This document shows, one piece after another, positions 1 through 5,484 of a stretch of DNA of 13,538 bases. The translations under genes were made by a program, and so were the position numbers. The notes beneath the pieces are model-generated. The model was not told the DNA's origin, searched no databases, and saw nothing but the letters and a program-made list of their open reading frames with translations. The DNA lies in the NCBI GenBank assembly GCA_041598875.1, contig JBFHXP010000070.1, positions 1 through 13,538 of the forward strand, written 5' to 3'. This DNA comes from JAKITW01 sp041598875. GTDB lineage: Bacteria > Desulfobacterota > Desulfobulbia > Desulfobulbales > BM004. The stretch's first letter is position 1; each line of letters starts with the position of its first letter.

Positions 1-618
1 CGGACAGGTCTTGCCGGTCTCCATCAGCGGATCAACGGGGCATTGGCCCTGGCGGTGATCGAACTTCTTCAGGATCGGAATTTTACAATTTCTCCCGCAG
101 CGATTCGCGAGGGTTTGCACAGGACCCGCTGGCCTGGGCGGCTGGAGTTGTTCCATTATGATCCCCGCACGGAAATGGAGGTTGCCGAAGGGATCCCGGG
201 CGCGGTCCGCTTTCTTCTTGACGGAGCCCATAATCCAGCCGGCGGCATGAGCCTGGGCCGCGCACTGGAGCGGAATTTTGTGTACAAGAAACTCTTTCTT
301 GTCTGGGGTTCCATGGCTGACAAGGATATTGCCGCCACCCTCTCCCCTGTCGCCCGCCTTGCGGATACCATCTATCTTGTTCGGCCGCCCGGGGAGCGGT
401 CCGCCTCTCCGCAACAGTTGCTGGCCGCGCTGTCACAACAGGAACAGGGCAGGGCGGTACCGGTCGAATCGGCGGTTGCCGCTCTTAAGCAGGCAATGGA
501 GTCAGCATCGGTCGATGATCTCATCTGTGTTGCCGGTTCACTTTATCTGATCGGCGAGGTCCGGAGCCGGCTTCTTGGTGATCTGGTCAGTGATGAAGAG
601 GGGGCGAGTGATGGCTGA
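1..618 (+). CDS. folC: FolC, folylpolyglutamate synthase/dihydrofolate synthase (C-terminal part)
   Basis: This is the 3' end of a gene whose 5' end lies outside the window; the frame is open from base 1. About 205 residues remain. The family adds glutamate to (dihydro)folate in an ATP-dependent ligase reaction in the cytoplasm. The visible part begins near the end of the central Mur-ligase domain with a GLHQRINGALA stretch, the 'HQ..N' helix usual in FolC. It continues through a WPGRLE segment (residues 44-49) and the LLDGAHNPAG motif (residues 72-81), which is diagnostic for the Mur-ligase C-terminal domain of FolC. The end of the protein (VAGSLYLIGEVR) also matches the family. The stop overlaps the start of the following HNH gene by 8 bases, so the two are translationally coupled and in one operon. 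Assignment is firm; only the N-terminal ATP-binding part is unseen. Confidence 0.93.
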   Translation, partial: RTGLAGLHQRINGALALAVIELLQDRNFTISPAAIREGLHRTRWPGRLELFHYDPRTEMEVAEGIPGAVRFLLDGAHNPAGGMSLGRALERNFVYKKLFLVWGSMADKDIAATLSPVARLADTIYLVRPPGERSASPQQLLAALSQQEQGRAVPVESAVAALKQAMESASVDDLICVAGSLYLIGEVRSRLLGDLVSDEEGASDG

Positions 619-925
619 TTATTTCAGTTTTGACGGGATTGATGACAAGACGCTGCGCCGGGAAAAGGCCCGGGCCCGGGAACTTCGCCAGAGCAGGTGG
701 TGGAAGGAGAAGATTGCAGCGGGGCTCTGCTACTATTGCGGGGCAAAGAAAGAGCGGGATGAGCTAACCATGGACCACCTGGTGCCGCTGGCCAGGGGAG
801 GAAGATCGACCAGGGATAATCTGGTCTGCGCCTGCCGGCAATGCAATAGCAGAAAAAAGACCATGCTGCCCATGGAGTGGGAGGAGTACATGGCCCGGTC
901 GCGCAAAAGAGACTTTACGGAATAG
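611..925 (+). CDS. HNH endonuclease family protein
   Basis: A 104-residue cytoplasmic protein. The ATG at 611 is chosen because it overlaps the folC stop (ATGGCTGA) and has a GAGGGGG stretch just upstream; the frame is open further up but lacks a better site. It has a basic, Arg/Lys-rich N-terminal helix (about residues 13-38). A compact HNH domain follows: CYYC (Cys40, Cys43), a DHLVPL strand with the catalytic Asp55-His56 pair, the GG turn, Asn70-Leu, and CRQC-N (Cys75, Cys78, Asn79). The two CxxC pairs are expected to hold a structural zinc and the DH...N residues the catalytic metal. Small stand-alone HNH proteins of this type are common in bacterial chromosomes and their substrate is usually unknown. 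They may act in repair or as nicking enzymes. Nothing nearby suggests a phage terminase or restriction system. Confidence 0.85.
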   Translation: MADYFSFDGIDDKTLRREKARARELRQSRWWKEKIAAGLCYYCGAKKERDELTMDHLVPLARGGRSTRDNLVCACRQCNSRKKTMLPMEWEEYMARSRKRDFTE

Positions 926-942
926 GCAATCAGTGGTATAAG
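914..942 (+). promoter_or_regulatory. Probable sigma-70 promoter of tRNA-Arg
   Basis: TTTACG (914-919, 4 of 6 to TTGACA) and TATAAG (937-942, 5 of 6 to TATAAT) are separated by 17 bases. A TG one base upstream of the -10 box (TGGTATAAG) makes an extended -10. The GC-rich GTGCC after the -10 is the discriminator expected for a stable-RNA promoter. The -35 box lies inside the last codons of the HNH gene, and transcription would start about 15 bases before the tRNA. Confidence 0.55.
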
Positions 943-964
943 AGTGCCTCGTTTTTAGTGCTAT

Positions 965-1041
965 GGGCGAGTAGCTCAGCTGGATAGAGTGTTGGCCTCC
1001 GAAGCCAAAGGTCGTGGGTTCGAATCCCGCCTCGCCCACCA
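965..1041 (+). tRNA. tRNA-Arg, anticodon CCG
   Basis: A complete cloverleaf can be folded by eye. The acceptor stem is GGGCGAG paired with CTCGCCC. The D arm is GCTC/GAGT with an AGCTGGATA loop. The anticodon stem TTGGC/GCCAA encloses the 7-base loop CTCCGAA, which gives anticodon CCG at positions 34-36 and so arginine for CGG codons. The T arm is GTGGG/CCCGC with the loop TTCGAAT. The discriminator base is A and the CCA end is encoded (1039-1041). Total length is 77 bases with a short variable loop. It has its own promoter upstream and a terminator directly downstream, so it is a single-gene unit. Confidence 0.96.
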
Positions 1042-1057
1042 TAGTCAGCATCGTAAC

Positions 1058-1093
1058 AAAACCCCTTTTCCGTATTCAGGAAAGGGGTTTTTT
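1058..1093. terminator. Bidirectional rho-independent terminator
   Basis: The arms CCCCTTTTCC (1062-1071) and GGAAAGGGG (1079-1087) pair with one bulged T around a 7-base loop. They are flanked by AAAA on the left and TTTTTT on the right. On the + strand it ends the tRNA-Arg transcript. On the - strand the same hairpin, followed by TTTTG, would end the convergent three-gene run that finishes at 1125. Confidence 0.85.
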
Positions 1094-1124
1094 CGTGAAA
1101 AAGGTGCGTCTGCCAACCACAGAC

Positions 1125-1496
1125 TCAGGACCCTGCCCTGATCAGGGCAAAATAGCGTTCAAGTTCAGTGTCCAGGGTCTTTTTGTCAATTTTTCCCAAA
1201 TCCACAAGGAGTTCGCCGATTGGTTTTCTGCTTCGGCGCTGCATGTCAAGGAGGACGTCAATGGCGTCCTGGCTGAGATATCCGAGCTCAACCGCCAGTT
1301 CGCCGAACAGCTTCGGGGTGTCGACCTGTACATTGAGAATGTGCTGAACCTGCTTTATGGAGAGCAGTCTGTTCAGCAAGGCTATCTTGCCGATGGGAGG
1401 AGTCTTTTCCCGTTGAAGGTTGAGGGCCTCATAGAGGTCCTCTTCGGTGATGAGCAAGCGATTTATAAGGTACTGGCCAAAGCGTTGAATGGGCAT
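1125..1496 (-). CDS. Tandem MshEN/GspE-N-like domain protein
   Basis: A small soluble protein of 123 residues, probably cytoplasmic. The ATG at 1496 has AGAGGA about 8 bases upstream. It consists of two copies of a roughly 52-residue unit. Copy 1 (6-57) begins FGQYLINRLLITEEDL and copy 2 (64-115) begins FGELAVELGYLSQDAI. Each copy has the pattern FG..L....(8-10)..L..Q......IG..L, which resembles the N-terminal domain of type II secretion/type IV pilus ATPases (GspE/PilB/MshE). In those proteins such repeats can bind cyclic di-GMP. No ATPase domain is attached. The next gene upstream on this strand encodes a pilin-like protein, which fits a role tied to a pilus or secretion apparatus. The link to c-di-GMP is an inference from family resemblance; I cannot verify binding residues by eye. 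Confidence 0.7.
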   Translation of the reverse strand: MPIQRFGQYLINRLLITEEDLYEALNLQREKTPPIGKIALLNRLLSIKQVQHILNVQVDTPKLFGELAVELGYLSQDAIDVLLDMQRRSRKPIGELLVDLGKIDKKTLDTELERYFALIRAGS

Positions 1497-1595
1497 GTGT
1501 TTTTCCTCTGGGTATCTCTGTTTATTGCGTGGGGAAAAGACCGTGTCCGTATCCGTGCTATTTTTATACCAGATACGTATTTGAATAATGGTTTG

Positions 1596-2063
1596 TCAGT
1601 TGTTGATCCCGAGCCGTTCGGCAAGAATCCCCTTAAGGGTCCAGCCGGTTATTCTTCTGTCGGAGAAGGCGGGGTAGGCGTTCAGGGTCATGCCGTTTAA
1701 GGAGGCAAGCCCCTTTTTGTCCGCCGGGGCATTGAGCGTGATTTGCAGGCTGTTTCCATTTAAAGAAAGTTCTATGAATTCGGTGGCATGATTTTTCATT
1801 ATTTCCGTGAATTCCTTTTCATCGGGCATGTTCTGGTGGGCATTATAGTGGATGGCAATATCGGTTTCAATCATCCGCAGGGGGGGGAGCACAAGGGAGA
1901 TCACGATCCTCTGCTGGCTGTATGTCAGGTATGACGGGATTGCCACGCTGGCCAGAACGAGAATAATGGTCAGGGAAACCATCAACTCGGTTACCGACAT
2001 GCCCAAGGGGGTGACGGGAAAAATTCTTCGAAAAATGGCCGGGCGAATCGGCAAGTCAACCAT
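1596..2063 (-). CDS. Type IV pilin-like protein (prepilin-type N-terminus)
   Basis: A 155-residue protein. The ATG at 2063 overlaps the stop of the metalloprotease gene (ATGGTTGA), indicating coupling; the frame is open further upstream but that part is a shadow of the protease gene. The N-terminus is a long basic leader (21 residues, RPAIFRR) ending in Gly21. It is followed by MSVTELMVSLTIILVLASVA, the class III signal for prepilin peptidase: cleavage after Gly, Glu at mature position 5, then a hydrophobic helix ending AIPSY. The rest is a soluble, mildly charged pilin head. There are no cysteines, so the usual C-terminal disulfide loop is absent. The C-terminal ITGWTLKG stretch resembles the position of that loop in PilA/PilE proteins. 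It could be a minor pilin or a pseudopilin; no other pilus gene lies in the window except the GspE-N-like neighbour. Confidence 0.82.
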   Translation of the reverse strand: MVDLPIRPAIFRRIFPVTPLGMSVTELMVSLTIILVLASVAIPSYLTYSQQRIVISLVLPPLRMIETDIAIHYNAHQNMPDEKEFTEIMKNHATEFIELSLNGNSLQITLNAPADKKGLASLNGMTLNAYPAFSDRRITGWTLKGILAERLGINN

Positions 2064-2685
2064 AGATGTCCAGGGCTTTATCGACTGGTGTCGGTTGATC
2101 GCTGGCAAGGATCGCCGTTGTGGAAGAGGCAGGGGAGCTGGCAGAGGATGTGGCTGTTTTCTTTGCATTGAGGATTTCAGTCTGGGCATCGGCCGCCATT
2201 CTCGATGCCCTGGCGGCAACATTCCGGTCGGTGGAAGAAGGGTGTAGCGGGGCAAGGGCCGCTGCGCGGATTGTCTGGGCTTTTTCCAGAGTTGCCTGGG
2301 GATCACCGGCCACCGGTGTTGTGTCGAGGGAGACCTCGCCGCCCACTGCATAGGAACGTCCATCCGGCCCTCTCTGCCGGGTAAAGGATGTATGGCTCGC
2401 GTACCGCGCGGCAACTGCGGCATGGGCGGCTTCGTGGGCCCTGACTTCCCGGTCCCGCGCGGCTAGTTGCCGAACCTGGGCCAGTTCCTGCTCACTCAGG
2501 CTCACCGTGTCTTCTGCGCGTCCACTCTTGCGGATATGGTCTTCTGCTGTTCCGGACCTGGAGGAAGACGGTTTTTTTTCAGAAGATTGATCAAGGGATT
2601 CTTTGGCCGGCGGCAGGGGGCCATTGAAACTGTACGTGCCTGAATGTGAAGAGATCGCAAGTGGCGCCATGGTGTTTTGTTCCAT
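2056..2685 (-). CDS. SprA-related putative zinc metalloprotease
   Basis: A 209-residue protein. The core VRAHEAAHAA (residues 81-90, HEAAH at 84-88) is an HExxH zinc motif. It is followed by the family signature QRGPDGRSYAVGGEVSLDT (about 103-121), then GDPQATLEKAQTIRAAALAP and S.DR.VAA. Together these mark the SprA-related family (annotated elsewhere as CJM1_0395-type putative metalloprotease). The first 60 residues are Ser/Pro/Lys-rich and look disordered. The last 40 are Ala/Ser/Thr-rich linker-like sequence. No signal peptide or membrane segment is visible, so location is unclear. The ATG at 2685 has no clear ribosome site; Met6 is an alternative start. It is the first gene of a run with a pilin-like protein and a GspE-N-like protein. 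Protease activity is inferred from the motif; substrates of this family are unknown to me. Confidence 0.85.
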   Translation of the reverse strand: MEQNTMAPLAISSHSGTYSFNGPLPPAKESLDQSSEKKPSSSRSGTAEDHIRKSGRAEDTVSLSEQELAQVRQLAARDREVRAHEAAHAAVAARYASHTSFTRQRGPDGRSYAVGGEVSLDTTPVAGDPQATLEKAQTIRAAALAPLHPSSTDRNVAARASRMAADAQTEILNAKKTATSSASSPASSTTAILASDQPTPVDKALDIYG

Positions 2686-2814
2686 TGGTGACGATTCAGA
2701 CCTGAATCATTATCTCATCTTTAATATAGTCAATCTTGTGAGCAAAAGCAAGTGTTTACACCGTGGAGCATCCATCATGCCGGAAAATTAAGATCGTTTG
2801 CCGGGCACGGGCTG

Positions 2815-2843
2815 TTGACAGGAGGACGCCGGGGGGATAAATA
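2815..2843 (+). promoter_or_regulatory. Possible sigma-70 promoter of the GatB/YqeY-domain gene
   Basis: A perfect TTGACA (2815-2820) is followed after 17 bases by TAAATA (2838-2843), a weak 3-of-6 match to the -10 consensus. It lies about 75 bases before the chosen start at 2918, in the spacer between divergent genes. The poor -10 keeps confidence low. Confidence 0.35.
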
Positions 2844-2917
2844 TGACGGCAGTAGTCAGGGCTGGCTTTGAATGCCGGGTATTGCGAAATCGCAGCAGGT
2901 ATCGAAACGAGGTTTTC

Positions 2918-3433
2918 ATGAGTGATGAGAAGAAGGGAACATATGGCTGGGCAAGCGGGTCTTCCTTTTCCCTGTATGAAACGCTGAAACAGGACCTGAA
3001 AACCGCAATGCGCGCCAAGGACGCTGACATGCGGGACGCCATCCGTCAGGTGATGAGCGAGTATCCCAAAATCACCGTTCCCATTACCCTGGAAAGCGGC
3101 AAGAAAACCACCCGGGGAAAAACCGCGGAGGAGATTACCGATGATGATATCCTCGGCATTATCCGGGGACTTGTTAAATCGGAGAAAATGGTCCTTGAGA
3201 TCAAGGGATTGCCTTCCTCCCCATACCTTGCAGCCCTGGAGGCATATCTGCCCAGAATGGCGACCAGGGAGGAGATCCGCTCCTGGATTCGCGAAAATAT
3301 TGATCTGGCCGCCTACAAGAGTGCCCTGCAGGCCATGGGGCCGGTGATGAAGCATTTTGGCAAGCTTGCGGACGGCAATGATGTGAAGTCAATTCTAAAG
3401 GAACTGGGTGAAAAATCAACGATTATCGGCTGA
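2918..3433 (+). CDS. GatB/YqeY domain-containing protein
   Basis: A 171-residue cytoplasmic protein. The ATG at 2918 is preferred because ACGAGG precedes it by 5 bases; an upstream in-frame ATG at 2843 would sit in the likely -10 region. After a 20-residue Gly/Ser-containing N-terminus it reads LYETLKQDLKTAMRAKDADMRDAIR (20-43). It ends with LEAYLPRMATREEIRSWI (107-124), ALQAMGPVMKHF (136-147) and ADGNDVKSILKEL (151-163). This is the layout of YqeY-type proteins: helical N-half, EYLP motif, and the tail domain shared with GatB of the Glu/Asp-tRNA amidotransferase. Family members are thought to be tRNA-related but their precise job is not established. The middle part (residues 48-75, SEYPKI to TTRGKT) departs from the usual YqeY pattern and the N-terminus is longer than normal. 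Confidence 0.82.
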   Translation: MSDEKKGTYGWASGSSFSLYETLKQDLKTAMRAKDADMRDAIRQVMSEYPKITVPITLESGKKTTRGKTAEEITDDDILGIIRGLVKSEKMVLEIKGLPSSPYLAALEAYLPRMATREEIRSWIRENIDLAAYKSALQAMGPVMKHFGKLADGNDVKSILKELGEKSTIIG

Positions 3434-3460
3434 AAGTCGATAGCTTGAGGCTCCATAGTT

Positions 3461-3482
3461 ACAGAGGGACAGAGGGACAGAG
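3461..3482. repeat. Period-8 tandem repeat (ACAGAGGG)
   Basis: ACAGAGGG occurs twice exactly (3461-3468, 3469-3476) and is followed by a third partial copy, ACAGAG. An inverted near-copy (CTCTGTGCC, 3530-3538, 8 of 9 to the complement of GGGACAGAG) lies about 50 bases downstream, so the segment could fold. Confidence 0.7.
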
Positions 3483-3485
3483 AAA

Positions 3486-3506
3486 GTGAGACGTGAGATG
3501 TAAGGC
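3486..3506. repeat. Degenerate 7-base repeat (GTGAGAY type)
   Basis: GTGAGAC, GTGAGAT and GTAAGGC follow one another directly. The unit length of 7 is the same as in the palindromic element at 7960-8070, although the unit sequence differs. Confidence 0.5.
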
Positions 3507-3634
3507 GAAATCTGTAAAAACTTTGCCACTCTGTGCCTGAACAACGAACATACCACTAACTGAAAGCTGACCGGCTGAAGACGGTGGTTTTACCCTTGAC
3601 GGGAGACTAATCAGGGGGGAATTCCCAAAAAACA

Positions 3635-3696
3635 GGGTCAAGTCACGCGCCCCGAGGAGAGATTAGGAGAGGCGGTACTGGGCGGTGACTCGACCC
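3635..3696. repeat. Long inverted repeat / stem-loop
   Basis: GGGTCAAGTCAC (3635-3646) pairs with GTGACTCGACCC (3685-3696) at 11 of 12 positions. After a bulged G, CGCCC (3648-3652) pairs with GGGCG (3680-3684), so the stem has about 16 pairs around a purine-rich 27-base loop. No T-tract follows, so it is not a standard terminator. It could be the hairpin of a REP/MITE-like element or part of a structured RNA; the sequence alone cannot decide. Confidence 0.6.
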
Positions 3697-3781
3697 ATGA
3701 GGGAGAGGGAAAGAAGTGGGTTTTGATACCTGCTTCTCTTTGGTAACAATTATTAGTATTGCTGCGGCCATTGTCAAGAGG

Positions 3782-3803
3782 TGCTGAAATGATTTTTTCA
3801 GCA
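3782..3803. repeat. Perfect 8+8 inverted repeat in the leader of the SEC-C gene
   Basis: TGCTGAAA (3782-3789) and TTTCAGCA (3796-3803) are perfect complements around a 6-base T-rich spacer, ending 27 bases before the ATG. It may be an operator or an mRNA hairpin upstream of the ribosome site. Confidence 0.45.
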
Positions 3804-3830
3804 ACCAGTGTGCAGAGAAAAGGAGAGTAT

Positions 3831-4337
3831 ATGAAGATTGGCAGAAATGATATGTGTCCCTGCGGCAGCGGAAAAAAGTACAAGCGCTGCTGCATGGAAA
3901 ATCCGGTGACAGGTTCGGTCGGGGCAACCGGGCCCGGCCAGCCGCCGAGTCTCAAGGGGGAGGTCGCCAGGATCCAGAAGGCCGCGGCAGCAGGGGAGGC
4001 CAAGCTCAGGGAGTTCGGGGTGTTCGTGCTCTTCTCCACCGATCAGGGCGATGCCTGGCTCCTTGAGGTCAGTGAGTCGGATCTTGTTCAGGTTGCGGCA
4101 AAGGGGGAGAAGATTGACGTGGAAATCGATGAAAATCCCCAGACCATTGCCATCAGTTGGACCCACACCTTTGCTATCCGCAACAGGCAGTTTGTTCTGA
4201 CCTCGTATACGGAAAAAACCGAAACCGTCTGGGATGCCTTTTCAACCCACGCCGTGGCCGCGGCGGTGTCGCGGATCAGGCGCAGGATCTCCCCTGACCT
4301 GGCTGACACCCTGCATCTGTCGGAGCAGGAAGCATAA
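3831..4337 (+). CDS. SEC-C metal-binding motif protein
   Basis: A 168-residue cytoplasmic protein. The ATG at 3831 is preceded by AAAAGGAGAG at good spacing; the open frame upstream belongs to the spacer. Residues 4-21 (GRNDMCPCGSGKKYKRCC) are a textbook SEC-C zinc motif with Cys9, Cys11, Cys20 and Cys21, as found at the C-terminus of SecA. Here the motif is at the N-terminus. A Gly/Pro-rich linker (about 26-44) and an alpha/beta domain (about 60-160) that I do not recognise follow. Stand-alone SEC-C proteins are thought to bind ribosomes or other proteins through the zinc finger, but the role of this one is unknown. The VanZ-family gene starts 17 bases downstream, so they are probably co-transcribed. 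Confidence 0.83.
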   Translation: MKIGRNDMCPCGSGKKYKRCCMENPVTGSVGATGPGQPPSLKGEVARIQKAAAAGEAKLREFGVFVLFSTDQGDAWLLEVSESDLVQVAAKGEKIDVEIDENPQTIAISWTHTFAIRNRQFVLTSYTEKTETVWDAFSTHAVAAAVSRIRRRISPDLADTLHLSEQEA

Positions 4338-4354
4338 CAGGGCGAGCCTTTTCA

Positions 4355-4765
4355 ATGAGCAATAACAGGACCCATGGATACCGAAAGTGGCGGATTCTTC
4401 CGTCACTTTTCATTATGGCGGTTATCTTTTATTTCTCCCACCTGCCCGGCGATCACCTGGCGGTGCCGTTGCTCTTCGGCAGTGACAAGCTTCTTCACTT
4501 TGCCGCCTATGGCGTTCTTGCCGCCTCGCTTCTCTACGCCCTGTGGACCGAGGAAGAAAAAACAGCCCGCCGTCCCTATGTTCTGACGGTCATCATCTGC
4601 CTGCTGTACGGGATAAGCGATGAGGTGCATCAGTCCTTCATTCCGCTCAGGTATGCCAGTGTCTGGGATGTGGCTGCTGATTTTCTCGGCGCGCTTTTTG
4701 TTGTCTGGGCCTGGCGGCTGATTACCACAAGAATTATCCACAAGAACACCTGCCCGATGGGTTGA
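4355..4765 (+). CDS. VanZ family membrane protein
   Basis: A 136-residue inner-membrane protein with about four hydrophobic helices (roughly residues 13-30, 45-63, 75-88 and 104-123). The VanZ pattern is clear: SDKLLHFAAYG (43-53), DEVHQSFIPLRYAS (89-102) and D.AADFLGA (105-113). The family is named after the teicoplanin-resistance protein VanZ. Most chromosomal members like this one are short single-domain proteins without a proven function, so resistance should not be assumed. The start lacks a good ribosome site; translation may depend on the SEC-C gene 17 bases upstream. The stop is only 5 bases from the stop of the convergent membrane-protein gene. Confidence 0.85.
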   Translation: MSNNRTHGYRKWRILPSLFIMAVIFYFSHLPGDHLAVPLLFGSDKLLHFAAYGVLAASLLYALWTEEEKTARRPYVLTVIICLLYGISDEVHQSFIPLRYASVWDVAADFLGALFVVWAWRLITTRIIHKNTCPMG

Positions 4766-4770
4766 GAAAC

Positions 4771-5457
4771 CTATTCCCCGGGAATAAATCTCTCTTCTTC
4801 CGGCAATGGTTTGGCTGCGGGAGGTTCCTCCGGTTCGGGGGAACGCCGTGGGGCCTGTTCATCTTTTTTTTCTTCGCGTTCAATGATCTCCTCCGGGGGA
4901 AATGATTCCAGGTAGAGGGAGGAAACACAGCCTGCCTGGAGAGGGGGCAGGAGGATCAGGAGGAAGTAGAATGAGTTGTGCAGGGGGATCAGTACGTTGA
5001 GAATCAGGATCGCGGGGAGGATAAAGACCACCAGGGAAAAGAGGATGTGGAGAAAAAACCCCCGGTGATTTACCCTCTCAAGGCTCAGCTGCATGGCCCG
5101 GCCGAGCCGGAGTTCCCTGTCCGCCATCAGGGGAAGGGTGTAGATCCACCAGGTGATGAATACCAGGGCAGGGATTATGAGCAGAAAAAGGCCTATATAG
5201 ATGAGCAGCATAACGACAAAAAAGGGAAAGAGGGCGCCGAACCTCCTGAGTCCTGAATAGATGTCGTTGAGTGACGGTTCCTGGCCGTCACGGAGATAAC
5301 GGATGACCATCAACAGGTATCCGCCGTACAGGGGGCCGGCCAGCAGCCCCACTGTAACGTTGTTGAGGAGCTGGACCAGCAGCCCGCCCAGGACGACCTG
5401 CAGGGGATATTTGGTGGTTATGCGAAAGGTGTCGTTCAGGTACTTCTGAAAGTTCAT
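4771..5457 (-). CDS. Polytopic membrane protein with acidic Pro-rich tail
   Basis: A protein of about 228 residues. The ATG at 5457 is chosen, with GGA 8-10 bases upstream; a GTG directly before it (5460) is an alternative start. It has about five to six hydrophobic helices between residues 20 and 178. These include GGLLVQLLNNVTVGLLAGPLYGG with glycine-rich turns, FFVVMLLIYIGLFLLIIPAL, and a late pair (FSLVVFILPAILILNVLIPL and FYFLLILLPPLQAG). The gross layout resembles DUF975/YciC-like integral membrane proteins. The last 45 residues are a charged Glu/Pro/Lys-rich tail (EEKKDEQAPRRSPEPEEPPA), probably cytoplasmic and disordered. It starts 27 bases after the hemB stop and is likely in the same transcript. 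I do not recognise a specific function. Confidence 0.72.
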   Translation of the reverse strand: MNFQKYLNDTFRITTKYPLQVVLGGLLVQLLNNVTVGLLAGPLYGGYLLMVIRYLRDGQEPSLNDIYSGLRRFGALFPFFVVMLLIYIGLFLLIIPALVFITWWIYTLPLMADRELRLGRAMQLSLERVNHRGFFLHILFSLVVFILPAILILNVLIPLHNSFYFLLILLPPLQAGCVSSLYLESFPPEEIIEREEKKDEQAPRRSPEPEEPPAAKPLPEEERFIPGE

Positions 5458-5484
5458 CACTTTTTCCGATTGGTAGTGGAGGGG

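Larger units (their letters stand above)
3434..3830. other. Repeat- and hairpin-rich spacer without a gene
   Basis: No convincing coding frame exists in these 397 bases. Reading left to right it holds a period-8 tandem (3461-3482), three 7-base units (3486-3506), a 17-base segment also found inverted in the ntrY-ntrX spacer (3552-3568), the palindrome GGGAATTCCC (3617-3626), a long stem-loop (3635-3696) and an 8+8 inverted repeat (3782-3803). The mix suggests mobile or decayed repeat elements or a small RNA rather than a gene. A promoter for the SEC-C gene must lie in the right part, but I could not pick one with confidence. Confidence 0.6.

Noticed and set aside
1014..1700. A 228-codon open frame on the + strand starting inside tRNA-Arg
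   Set aside because: It begins in the tRNA, runs through a terminator hairpin and is antisense to the MshEN-like gene. The - strand reading has a clear internal duplication and ribosome site.
2064..2423. N-terminal extension of the pilin-like frame
   Set aside because: The extra 120 residues are Pro/Gln/Arg-rich frame-shadow sequence of the metalloprotease gene. The ATG at 2063 gives a normal prepilin leader.
2803..2820. A sigma-54 -24/-12 promoter as an NtrX target
   Set aside because: GGGCACG resembles the -24 element, but TTGAC lies one base off the required spacing and lacks the invariant GC at -12.
4355..4765. Glycopeptide resistance determinant
   Set aside because: The protein is VanZ-like, but short chromosomal VanZ-family proteins are widespread and there are no vanHAX-type genes nearby.
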